The notes below the pieces were generated by a model. That model had not been told where the DNA came from. It did not search any database and was given only the letters and a program-made list of their open reading frames with translations. Of a DNA stretch of 64,000 bases, positions 25,968 to 34,353 are shown piece after piece. The stretch comes from DAOUJI01 sp965224415 (GTDB lineage: Bacteria > Chloroflexota > Dehalococcoidia > Lucifugimonadales > JAGWBF01): the NCBI GenBank assembly GCA_965224415.1, contig CBDCZB010000005.1, positions 124,001 through 188,000 on the forward strand, in the 5' to 3' direction. A program made the position numbers and the translations under genes. Within the stretch, counting starts at the first letter, position 1. Each line of letters opens with the position of its first letter.

Positions 25968-26495
25968 CTACCCCGGTATTGGGGCATGTCCATTGGCCCG
26001 TGGGCACATATGCCCTTCCGGGTCGATGGGTTGACCGCACAGGAAACATTCAGGCCGGCCAGCCGCACAGACTTCGAGGGATTCTTTGGACAGCTCCCGG
26101 CCCTGGTCCATGGTAATCCAGAAGCTCAAAGTGGCCGTCTCCGAGTCGTCGTCCTCCACGTCGTAGGCCACCAGCAGGAAGCAGTTGCTCTCCCGGTCGT
26201 GGCCGAGGGCCAGCTTTCCCACCTTGAACTCGACGGAGGCGGACCCCTCGGACCAGGGCGGCTCCGGGGGCGGGTTGGAACCTCCGGAGCTGCTGTGCGG
26301 TGTCGCAATTTCCTGAATATAAGTCGCCAGCTGGTGGAGTTGCTGCTTCTCAAGCCATACGGAAGCCGATGCAACGTTTGGCGAGACGCCCGACTCCATC
26401 TTCAGGCGGAAGGTCCGCTTGCCCGGCTCTCCAAAAGCCTCCGCCAGGATGCTGGACAGGGCGCCGAACTGGTATCTTGCCGGGTTGTAGTCCAT
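25968..26495 (-). CDS. DUF3090 family protein
   Basis: This 175-residue protein has a C-terminal zinc-ribbon-like segment CFLCGQPIDPEGHMCPRANGH. Its centre, with KVGKLALGHDRESNCFLLVAY, is the most family-like part. The function of DUF3090 is unknown; it is habitually paired with the SCO1664 kinase-like protein that follows here. The two Cys pairs (Cys-x-x-Cys, and Cys with a nearby His) suggest metal binding. Confidence 0.85.
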   Translation of the reverse strand: MDYNPARYQFGALSSILAEAFGEPGKRTFRLKMESGVSPNVASASVWLEKQQLHQLATYIQEIATPHSSSGGSNPPPEPPWSEGSASVEFKVGKLALGHDRESNCFLLVAYDVEDDDSETATLSFWITMDQGRELSKESLEVCAAGRPECFLCGQPIDPEGHMCPRANGHAPIPG

Positions 26496-26527
26496 GTCTT
26501 CTTCCGCGCAATCGCCTTTAGATGGAC

Positions 26528-28177
26528 TTATCCGAAGGGTCGACGATGGGAGAAGGCGGTCTCCTCCGACGTGATTATCTCCAAGAGGGCGGCTTTGCCT
26601 TCCAGGTTGGCCTCACGAGCCCTGAGTATGGCCGGGCCGACCTCGGAGGGGTCGGTGACTCGTTCGGCGTATCCCCCCATAGCTCGGCCCATGTCCGCGT
26701 ATGCGCCTCCCACGTTGCGAGTGCCGTACAGCTCGTGGGACACGGCCATCTGGTTGATCTCGATGGCCATGGATGAATTGTTGGAGACTATGGTCGTTAT
26801 GGGCAGGCCGCATCTGACGGCTGTCTCGAAGTCCAGCCCCACCATCCCAAAGGCCGCGTCGCCCATCCAGTTGATGGCCATCTTGTCAGGGGCGGCCATC
26901 TTGGCTCCTATCGTCAATCCCAGCCCCGTGCCAAGGCCGTGGGACTTGCCCCACCCCAGATAGCTCCTGGGAGCCGTTGCTCTGTAGAAGGGGACCATCT
27001 GGTCTCTTGGGCTGCCTGAGTCATGGGTCACTATGGCAGAGGCCGGGTCCAGGTTCTGCATCAGTTCCCAGATGACCCTGTAGGGAGTTATGGGGACCTC
27101 GTCGGAGGTGAGCTTGGGCATCCACTGTCCGAGCCACTCCGTGCGAGCCTGCTCGATTTCTGCGGCGACCGACCCGTCCCTGGTCTTTCCGCCCAGACGG
27201 TCCTTGACGGCTTCCAAGAGGCTCTGGGCCACCAGCTTGGCGTCGCCGATTATCGGGTGGTCGATGAAGTAGTCTTTGTGGATGTCCCGAGGGTCGTTGG
27301 TGGCCTGAATCATCACCTTGCCCGCCGCCGGGATGGTCATGTTCATGCCGTGGCGGGTAAAGCTGGTCCCTATGCCCAATACTACGTCGGCCTTGGTCAT
27401 GAAATGGACAACCGGGCCTGCAACGGAGCCCGCGCCGGTGCCTAGGGAGAGAGGGTGGTTCTCTGGGAAGGCGCTCTTCCCCTCCAGGGTGGTCATGACC
27501 GGCGCCTGCAGCGCTTCGGCCAGGGCCACCAGGTCCTCTGTGGCGCCAGCGTACAATACGCCCTGTCCGGCGACTATGACGGGCGTCTGGGCCGCCAGCA
27601 ACGCCGCCGCCGCCTGGTCCACGTCCCTGGAGTCGGGGGCCGCCAAGGAGGCCTTTCCGGGACGGTAAGCCTGGACGACGGACTCGTCCACCTCTTCTCC
27701 AGCCACGTCGGCGGGAATTTCCACCAAGACCGGCCCCTTCCGCCCCATTTTCAGGGCCGAAAAAGCGCGCCTCATCACATCGGCCACGCTGTTGGCGACA
27801 CTGATGGACTCGGAATATTTCGTCACAGTGTCGTATGCCTTCATGGACGAGAAGTAAGGGAACACCCCTTGCCTGTTTCTGGGATGGCCGAGGGGCAGCA
27901 GCAACACCGGGACCGAGTCGGAGAAGGCAGTAGCCACCCCTGCGAATGCGTTCTCGGCGCCGGGGCCGTACTGCATGGCGAACGCTCCGACGGGCGAGCC
28001 GTTCTTAACGCGGGCGTACCCATCGGCGATGCCGACTCCCACCCGCTCCTGACGGCACACGACAGGGCGAATCCCCGATGCGGCCGCCGCCTCTATCACA
28101 GTGGTGGTGGGATAGCTGGGAAGCCATTCGATCTGCTCCAGCTTCAGGATTTCCGCAATGGCGTCAACCACTCGCAT
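26528..28177 (-). CDS. Thiamine diphosphate-dependent enzyme (acetolactate-synthase/benzoylformate-decarboxylase type)
   Basis: At 549 residues this has the three-domain layout of the large ThDP decarboxylase/synthase family. The activating Glu is in VVCRQERVGVGIADGYAR (about 45-62). The ThDP/Mg motif is GDAAFGMVGLDFETAVRCGLPITTIVSNN near 435-463. Related proteins include acetolactate synthase, oxalyl-CoA decarboxylase and sulphopyruvate decarboxylase. No small regulatory subunit gene or ilv gene is adjacent, so a catabolic decarboxylase is more likely than valine synthesis. Confidence 0.85.
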   Translation of the reverse strand: MRVVDAIAEILKLEQIEWLPSYPTTTVIEAAAASGIRPVVCRQERVGVGIADGYARVKNGSPVGAFAMQYGPGAENAFAGVATAFSDSVPVLLLPLGHPRNRQGVFPYFSSMKAYDTVTKYSESISVANSVADVMRRAFSALKMGRKGPVLVEIPADVAGEEVDESVVQAYRPGKASLAAPDSRDVDQAAAALLAAQTPVIVAGQGVLYAGATEDLVALAEALQAPVMTTLEGKSAFPENHPLSLGTGAGSVAGPVVHFMTKADVVLGIGTSFTRHGMNMTIPAAGKVMIQATNDPRDIHKDYFIDHPIIGDAKLVAQSLLEAVKDRLGGKTRDGSVAAEIEQARTEWLGQWMPKLTSDEVPITPYRVIWELMQNLDPASAIVTHDSGSPRDQMVPFYRATAPRSYLGWGKSHGLGTGLGLTIGAKMAAPDKMAINWMGDAAFGMVGLDFETAVRCGLPITTIVSNNSSMAIEINQMAVSHELYGTRNVGGAYADMGRAMGGYAERVTDPSEVGPAILRAREANLEGKAALLEIITSEETAFSHRRPFG

Positions 28178-28340
28178 TTGCAGCCCCTTGATGCACTAAA
28201 TCCGCCGGATGTCCACCATTGTACGGCCTGGAGGGGTCTATCACAAGCTGGGTAGCTGGTATACTTTTTGGTGGGCGCCGAACTAAGCAGGGAAATGGAT
28301 ATATCCCTCCCCAGGCGCGAGTTTGTATAGACCACACGAC

Positions 28341-30377
28341 ATGAGCAGCACAGACGCCAAAACAGTCCAACGGCTTGAAGAGCTAAGGAAGGAAATCAAC
28401 TTCCACGCCTACCGCTATTACGCTCTCGACGATCCCGTAATCGCCGACGGCCAGTACGACACCCTCATGCGGGAACTTCAAGAGCTGGAGGCTGCTCACC
28501 CCGACTTGGCAGCCGCCGATTCCCCAACCCGGAGGGTTGGAGCGCCGCCTCTGGAAGGGTTCAACCAGGTGGAGCACACCCTGCCCATGCTGAGTCTGGC
28601 CAACGCATTCAACTTCCAGGAGTTGGCGGCGTGGCATCGCAGAGTTATGAACCTGCTCGAAGGGGCCCCGATTCAGATGGTGTGTGAGCTGAAAATCGAC
28701 GGCCTCGCCGTTTCCCTTACCTACCGTAACGGAGTCCTGGAGACAGGCGCGACCAGGGGTGACGGCTACCGTGGCGAAGACGTCACCGAAAACCTGCGGA
28801 CCGTAAAGAGCATTCCCCTCAGACTGCAAGGAAGCCCGCCGCCGGCGCTGGAAGCACGCGGGGAGGTCTACTTCCCCAAGGCCGACTTCGAAGCGCTGAA
28901 CCGCGACCGCATGGAACGAGGCGAGCCGACGTACGCCAATCCCAGAAACACGGCGGCGGGTTCTCTGAGACAGCTTGACTCCCGCGTTACCGCCACCCGT
29001 AACCTGGACATCTACGTTTACTCCCTGGGCTATTACGAGAACGGGGACATGCCTGACACTCACTGGGAAGCTCTGTCCAGCCTGAGGGTGATGGGCTTTC
29101 GCATCAACCCCGAAAACCGCCTCTGCACCAATCTGGAGGAGGTGGAAGACCTCTACGCAGGCTGGCTGGAAAGACGGCACGACCTCCCCTACCAGGCCGA
29201 CGGGATTGTAGTAAAGGTGAATTCACTGGCCCAGCAGGAGGCCTTGGGGTTCGTAGGTCGGGAGCCCCGCTGGGCCATAGCCTACAAGTTCCCGGCGGAG
29301 CAGGCGGTTACAAGGCTACTGGACGTCGGCATCAATGTGGGACGGACCGGCAGTCTCAACCCATTCGCGATGCTGGAGCCGGTGAATGTGTCCGGCGCCG
29401 TGGTTAAACTAGCCAACCTCCACAATGAAGAGGACATCCGCAGAAAAGACATCCGGAAGGGCGACTGGGTTATAGTCGAGCGGGCGGGGGAAGTGATTCC
29501 CCAAATCGTGGGGCCTGTCGTGGACAGGCGCACCGGCGAGGAGCAGGTCTTCTCCATGCCAGAGGAGTGCCCCGTGTGCGGCTCCCAGGTGGTCAAACCA
29601 GAAACCGAGGCCATGCACCGGTGCCCCAACTCCGCCTGCCCAGCCCAGTTCTTCGAGCTGTTGAAGCATTTCGTTTCCAAGGGAGCCATGGACATCGACG
29701 GCCTCGGGGAGAAGTGGTGCCGCATTCTCATCGACCAAGGGCTTCTCAGCGACATAGCCGACCTCTACGACTTACAGGTTGAACAGCTAATCAAGCTGGA
29801 CCGTATGGGAGAAATCCTGGCAGGCAAGATAGTGCGGAACGTCGAGACGAGCAAGGACCGCTCCCTTGCCAGGACCATCTATGCGTTGGGGATTCTTCAC
29901 GTCGGCTCGGAGACGGCGGATCTGCTGGCCCGGAACTATTCAAGTCTCAACCAGTTGACGCAGGCGACCGATGAAGACCTGATCGCCATTGACGGCATCG
30001 GAAAGGTCATCGCCGACTCCATAGTCGACTACTTCCGAGATCCCTCCAACCTCAGGATCATCGAAAAATTGAGGCAGGCGGGAGTCAAGCTGGAACAGGA
30101 AACGCCCGACCTCGGAGAAGTAGGACCTCTCCCGCTGGATGGAGTCTCTTTCGTGGTGACGGGAACTCTGGACTCCATGAGCCGGTCCCAGGCCGAAGGG
30201 CGAATTAAAGAGCTTGGCGGAAGCGCCGGCTCGTCCGTCACCAGAAAGACCGGGTACCTCGTAGAGGGAGCTTCTCCGGGTTCCAAGTCGGCAGCCGCTA
30301 GAAAGTTGGGCACAACCATCCTGGACGAAGACGGGTTCCTGGAACTGCTGGAAAAGGCCGCCTCTCAGGCGCCTTGA
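28341..30377 (+). CDS. ligA: NAD-dependent DNA ligase
   Basis: This 678-residue ligase is of normal length for LigA. The adenylated lysine is K118 in CELKIDGLAVSLTY, and GATRGDGYRGEDVTENLRT follows. The zinc finger is the four-Cys set in CPVCGSQVV and HRCPNSACPAQF. Helix-hairpin-helix repeats (IDGIGKVIADSI) and a C-terminal BRCT domain complete it. It seals nicks in replication and repair. The ATG at 28341 was chosen over a TTG at 28323. Pth begins 19 bases downstream. Confidence 0.98.
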   Translation: MSSTDAKTVQRLEELRKEINFHAYRYYALDDPVIADGQYDTLMRELQELEAAHPDLAAADSPTRRVGAPPLEGFNQVEHTLPMLSLANAFNFQELAAWHRRVMNLLEGAPIQMVCELKIDGLAVSLTYRNGVLETGATRGDGYRGEDVTENLRTVKSIPLRLQGSPPPALEARGEVYFPKADFEALNRDRMERGEPTYANPRNTAAGSLRQLDSRVTATRNLDIYVYSLGYYENGDMPDTHWEALSSLRVMGFRINPENRLCTNLEEVEDLYAGWLERRHDLPYQADGIVVKVNSLAQQEALGFVGREPRWAIAYKFPAEQAVTRLLDVGINVGRTGSLNPFAMLEPVNVSGAVVKLANLHNEEDIRRKDIRKGDWVIVERAGEVIPQIVGPVVDRRTGEEQVFSMPEECPVCGSQVVKPETEAMHRCPNSACPAQFFELLKHFVSKGAMDIDGLGEKWCRILIDQGLLSDIADLYDLQVEQLIKLDRMGEILAGKIVRNVETSKDRSLARTIYALGILHVGSETADLLARNYSSLNQLTQATDEDLIAIDGIGKVIADSIVDYFRDPSNLRIIEKLRQAGVKLEQETPDLGEVGPLPLDGVSFVVTGTLDSMSRSQAEGRIKELGGSAGSSVTRKTGYLVEGASPGSKSAAARKLGTTILDEDGFLELLEKAASQAP

Positions 30378-30395
30378 CGAGACGTTGGGCGTTCC

Positions 30396-30962
30396 ATGAA
30401 CCCTGTCAGACTGCTAGTGGGCCTGGGAAACCCTGGCCTGACGTATACCAAGACCCGCCACAACATCGGGTTTAAGTGCGTCGACCACATGGCCCGCAGG
30501 TGGGGCATCAAGCTGGGTGACCGCCGGGCCAAGGCCGTCATCGGACAGGGCCGTGTGTCCGACACGGACATAGCGCTGGCGAAGCCCCGCACCTACATGA
30601 ACGACAGCGGCGCCGCCGTGGAATACCTCATGACCCGGTTCGCCGCCTCGGCCGAGAACCTGCTGGTGGTCTACGACGACATTGCGCTCCCGCTGGGAAC
30701 GATACGCGTCCGCAGGTCGGGAAGCGACGGGGGGCACAACGGAGTCCGTTCCATCATAGACGAGTTGGGGTCCAAAGAGTTCCCCCGAATCCGCGTTGGA
30801 ATTGGCGCGCCGGACGATGGAACCTCCTACGTTGAATACGTGTTGGGGACGTTCCAGAAGCACGAGGAGAAAGTCATTGCCCCCGTCATTGGCGCCGTGG
30901 CCGACGCCGTGGAGGTCCTGCTCACAGAGGGCATAGACACGGCCATGAACCGTTTCAACTGA
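30396..30962 (+). CDS. pth: Peptidyl-tRNA hydrolase
   Basis: The 188-residue protein shows GLGNPGLTYTKTRHNIGF at 9-26 with catalytic His22, then KPRTYMNDSGAAVEYL, LLVVYDDIALPLGTIRVRRSGSDGGHNG and FPRIRVGIG. It releases tRNA from prematurely dropped peptidyl-tRNA. Its 3' end overlaps the end of the convergent MFS gene by 8 bases. The gene follows ligA closely and probably shares its transcript. Confidence 0.97.
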   Translation: MNPVRLLVGLGNPGLTYTKTRHNIGFKCVDHMARRWGIKLGDRRAKAVIGQGRVSDTDIALAKPRTYMNDSGAAVEYLMTRFAASAENLLVVYDDIALPLGTIRVRRSGSDGGHNGVRSIIDELGSKEFPRIRVGIGAPDDGTSYVEYVLGTFQKHEEKVIAPVIGAVADAVEVLLTEGIDTAMNRFN

Positions 30963-32268
30963 CCCTGGGCACTGGCGGGCTTGCCTGCGGAGACGGGGGC
31001 CTTTTGAGGAACAGGCATAGCACGGCTCCCACCGCGTACAGCGGCGCGAAGGCGACCACTACCAGCATATAACTCTCATCGTGGGTGTCCCTGATCCAGC
31101 CCGCGAATATGGGCGTGAGAAACATCCCCACGTTGAAGGCCGCTGACATAATGCCGAACAGTGTAGCGTAGCTCTTACGCCCGAAGAACTGGCCCAACCC
31201 CGCCCACTGGACGGCGTTGCCGCCTTCTCCGGCCGCAGTGCCCAGTACGAACAGGGCAACGGCCGTCATGCCGTCCAAGAAAATCAGGGCTGCGATTCCC
31301 GCCGAGGCGGCAAGGGCGGAGTAGAACATGATGGACTGGAAGCGAAAGCGCTGCGCCAGCATCCCCGATGCGAGGGTGGTGGGGACGGCCACGGCAAACA
31401 TCAGGGAGAACATGAACCCGGCCGTGGTCTCCTCCAGGCCCTTCCACTGGAATATCTGGACTGCGTGGACCGCCAGCGCGCCCCAGACGCTGATTCGGAT
31501 GAAGGCTGACGCCATCATGAGCCAGTAAGCGCGGGTGGCCAATGCTTCCCGGACCGTGAAGTCTACGTCAACGGCTTGAGAAGCCCCAGATAAGCCCTGC
31601 ACCATCGCCCTGCGCCGGGCCTCAGCGGCGCCCTCCGGCTCTATGCCCATCCTCTCCGGTGAGTGGCGAATCACCATAGCCAAGGGGACCAGGATGACGG
31701 CCATGAAAATCCCGCCGATGAGCATCACGTCCCGCCAACCCAGCGCATTGACCCCAATGACAACCAGGGGCAGGATGACGGCGCCCCCGAGTTGGAAGCC
31801 GGTTATCTGGATCGACAAGGCCAGGGCCTTCCTGCCGACGAACCACCGGTTGACCGCCGCAAGCAAGGTGTGGCCCATCCCGGAGCTCTTGCCGGTGGCC
31901 ACTATCACGACGAATATAAGTGCAAAGAGCCAATACGAATGCACCCAGCTAAGCATTATGAAGCCGGCGCAAGCGGTCAGCCCTCCGAACAGTATCATCG
32001 GCCTGGCCCCGAAACGGTCTACCATCCTGCCGAACAGGGGGCCTGTCACCGATCCTTCCGCTCGGGTCAGCGAGAAGATGAGGGAAGTCTGGGTGTTGTT
32101 GAGTCCCAGGTCGGCTTTGATGGGGCCGAAGAACACCCCTATGCTGTGGGAGAAGATGCCCGCCGAAAAAGTGGCGATGACGAATCCGGCGGCTAGCGCC
32201 CACCAACCGTAGTAGACCGAGCCTAGCCGCTGCCGTAACCCTTGCGCACCGTACTGCTGCCGATTCAA
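30955..32268 (-). CDS. Major facilitator superfamily transporter
   Basis: The 437-residue protein has about twelve hydrophobic helices and resembles the oxalate/formate-antiporter and monocarboxylate branch: GWWALAAGFVIATFSAGIFSHSIGVFF at the start, then GRMVDRFGARPMILFGG (MFS motif A). The cytoplasmic loop at about 200-235 is longer and charged. The substrate is probably an organic anion, by branch only. The gene is followed by the lyase gene at 32348 on the same side, but that gene is upstream of it, so the two could form a carboxylate-use operon. Confidence 0.88.
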   Translation of the reverse strand: MNRQQYGAQGLRQRLGSVYYGWWALAAGFVIATFSAGIFSHSIGVFFGPIKADLGLNNTQTSLIFSLTRAEGSVTGPLFGRMVDRFGARPMILFGGLTACAGFIMLSWVHSYWLFALIFVVIVATGKSSGMGHTLLAAVNRWFVGRKALALSIQITGFQLGGAVILPLVVIGVNALGWRDVMLIGGIFMAVILVPLAMVIRHSPERMGIEPEGAAEARRRAMVQGLSGASQAVDVDFTVREALATRAYWLMMASAFIRISVWGALAVHAVQIFQWKGLEETTAGFMFSLMFAVAVPTTLASGMLAQRFRFQSIMFYSALAASAGIAALIFLDGMTAVALFVLGTAAGEGGNAVQWAGLGQFFGRKSYATLFGIMSAAFNVGMFLTPIFAGWIRDTHDESYMLVVVAFAPLYAVGAVLCLFLKRPPSPQASPPVPRVS

Positions 32269-32347
32269 ACGGCCCTTTCGTGGGGCATAACCTAGGGGGT
32301 GAGGCCGATGTCCCCACCCCCTATCCCGCAGACTATGAATGTTAAGG

Positions 32348-33202
32348 TTAGCTGACCTTTAGGTGTGAGACGCCGTACCGCTTCTCCATCTCGTATATTT
32401 CCTGGAGTCCCAGCAGGTTGGCCACGTCCATGCGGGTGGCGTAGCGGCTGGGGTCCACCTTGCCGACGGCTTTCAGCTCCTCGAAGGCGTCCTTGACCGC
32501 CTTGTACACCAGCCATATCGTGCTGCCGCAAATCATGAGCTTGTAGCCCAACTCGGCCACTTCATGGCTGGGCAGCAGGTCGCCGTTGTACATCCTGGGC
32601 AGGTGTCCCAAGTCAGAAGCGTACATGTTGAGGTCGTCCACGCTCTTGATGCCGTCCACAAACACCATGTCGGCGCCGGCCTCCACGTAGGCGTTGCAAC
32701 GCTGGACAGTGTCTTCCCAGCCGTTCACTGCGTAGGCGTCGCACCGGGCTATAATGGTGAAGTCGGGGTCCGAGCGGGCGTCCTGGGCAGCCCTCAGCTT
32801 CTCCACCATCTCCTCCGGGGGTATGACCTCTTTGCCGTCAAAGAAGCCGCATTTCTTGGGGAAGAGCTGGTCCTCGATGTGGATGGCGGCCACCCCGGCG
32901 GACTCGTACTCTTTGACGGTGCGGTAGACGTTAAGGGGATTGCCGTAACCGGTGTCAGCGTCGCTTATCACCGGAATTTCCACTGCATCAGCGATATAGC
33001 GCGCGTTCTGGACCATTTCGGTTTGTGTCAGCAGCCCAACGTCGGGGTATCCCCTCTCGGCGGATGTGCCAGAGCCTGTCATGTAGATGGCATTAAAGCC
33101 TACTGACTCGGCAATCTTGGCGTGGAGGGCGTTCATGATAAACGGCGCTACGATCATCTCGCCTGAGTTTAGAAGCTGCTTGAATCTGGCGGTGGGTTTC
33201 AT
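32348..33202 (-). CDS. Isocitrate lyase/PEP mutase-family lyase
   Basis: The 284-residue TIM-barrel protein shows MTGSGTSAERGYPD, DADTGYGNPLNVYRTVKEYESAGVAAIHIEDQ and the loop FPKKCGFFDGKEVIP, whose Cys is the general acid of the lyase branch. The usual KKCGH is altered to KKCGF. Members are methylisocitrate lyase, oxaloacetate decarboxylase or carboxyphosphonoenolpyruvate mutase. The exact one is not deducible. It lies 79 bases upstream of the MFS gene on the same strand, so a lyase-carrier pair for an organic acid is plausible. Confidence 0.85.
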   Translation of the reverse strand: MKPTARFKQLLNSGEMIVAPFIMNALHAKIAESVGFNAIYMTGSGTSAERGYPDVGLLTQTEMVQNARYIADAVEIPVISDADTGYGNPLNVYRTVKEYESAGVAAIHIEDQLFPKKCGFFDGKEVIPPEEMVEKLRAAQDARSDPDFTIIARCDAYAVNGWEDTVQRCNAYVEAGADMVFVDGIKSVDDLNMYASDLGHLPRMYNGDLLPSHEVAELGYKLMICGSTIWLVYKAVKDAFEELKAVGKVDPSRYATRMDVANLLGLQEIYEMEKRYGVSHLKVS

Positions 33203-33275
33203 TCGTGCCTCCCCTCGTTAAGTCTGGCCGGTTGAGTCCCTAGGCCAGCTATCTTCGCCGCGGTCTTGGCCTGTG

Positions 33276-34205
33276 TCAGGTCCAGGTCTGTCCCGAGATG
33301 TAGCGGTAGGCCTCGACGGCCGCGGTGACCCCGTCCCCGGCGGCTGCGGCCAACTGGGCGACAGAGTGCTGGCGTATGTCTCCTGCGGCGTATATTCCCG
33401 GGACCTCCGTCTCCATCTTCACGTTGACAGGAATATGCCCGGCGTTGTCCGTTTTTACAACACCTTGCACGAAATTGCTGTTGGGAGACGTGCCTACATA
33501 GACGAAAAGGCCTGTCAGGTTCACCTGCTCGACTAGATTGGTCACCAGGTTCCGCACTCTGACGCCGTTGACTGTGGCCTCCCCGGAAACCTCTTCCACG
33601 ACGGTGTTGTAGACCAATTCGATGTCGGGGTGCTGGACCACCCGATCCCTGAGGGCTTTGTGGGCGCGGAGGGCGTCCCTGCGGTGAAAGAGAATCACGT
33701 TGTCCGTGTACTCGGTCAAAGTTAGGGCTTCATCAGCGGCGGCGTCTCCGCCTCCGACTACTCCCACCACTTCATTCTTGAACAACGGCCCATCACAGGT
33801 GGCGCAGTGGGAGACTCCAGATCCCACCATTTCCTCCTCACCGGGGATCCCAAGGGACCTAGTGGAGGAGCCTGCGGCAATGATTATCGTCTTGGCCCTG
33901 TAGGGTTCGTCATAGGTCGTCACAACCCGGTGCTGACCGTCAAGGACCAGCCCTGTAGCCTCACCCATCAGGAACTCGGCTCCGGCGTCCATGGCTTGTT
34001 CTTGAAGCAGCGCGGAAAACTCGGCGCCTGAGACCGGCTTGGCGAATCCGGGGAAGTTCTCGATTCTCTCGGCGTTGATTACCTGCCCGCCGCCCATAAG
34101 CTGCTCCAGGATCCCTGTTTTCAGCCCATACCTGGCGGCATACATGCCCGCCGATAGACCCGCAGCGCCTCCGCCGATGATTATCACGTCGTAGTCACTG
34201 GGCAA
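33276..34205 (-). CDS. trxB: Thioredoxin reductase
   Basis: This 309-residue flavoprotein carries IIIGGGAAGLSAGMYAARYG for FAD, the redox CATC in SHCATCDGPLF, a second dinucleotide fold VVGVVGGGDAAADEALTLTEY and AAGDIRQHSVAQLAAAAGDG near the end. It transfers electrons from NADPH to thioredoxin. No thioredoxin gene is adjacent. It lies downstream of the metal-handling operon, 148 bases past its last gene, on the same strand. Confidence 0.93.
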   Translation of the reverse strand: MPSDYDVIIIGGGAAGLSAGMYAARYGLKTGILEQLMGGGQVINAERIENFPGFAKPVSGAEFSALLQEQAMDAGAEFLMGEATGLVLDGQHRVVTTYDEPYRAKTIIIAAGSSTRSLGIPGEEEMVGSGVSHCATCDGPLFKNEVVGVVGGGDAAADEALTLTEYTDNVILFHRRDALRAHKALRDRVVQHPDIELVYNTVVEEVSGEATVNGVRVRNLVTNLVEQVNLTGLFVYVGTSPNSNFVQGVVKTDNAGHIPVNVKMETEVPGIYAAGDIRQHSVAQLAAAAGDGVTAAVEAYRYISGQTWT

Positions 34206-34353
34206 AGCTCACCTCCGATGGGAGCGGATGAAAGGGTCGCCGTGTAGAGTAACTATAAGTCTGGCCGATTTTGAGTGTCAAGGAGAGTCTGACCAGTGGT
34301 AAGGCGGGTTGTTCAGGCGTGGAACGAGGGAACGCCAAGTGGAGTCCAGAGGG

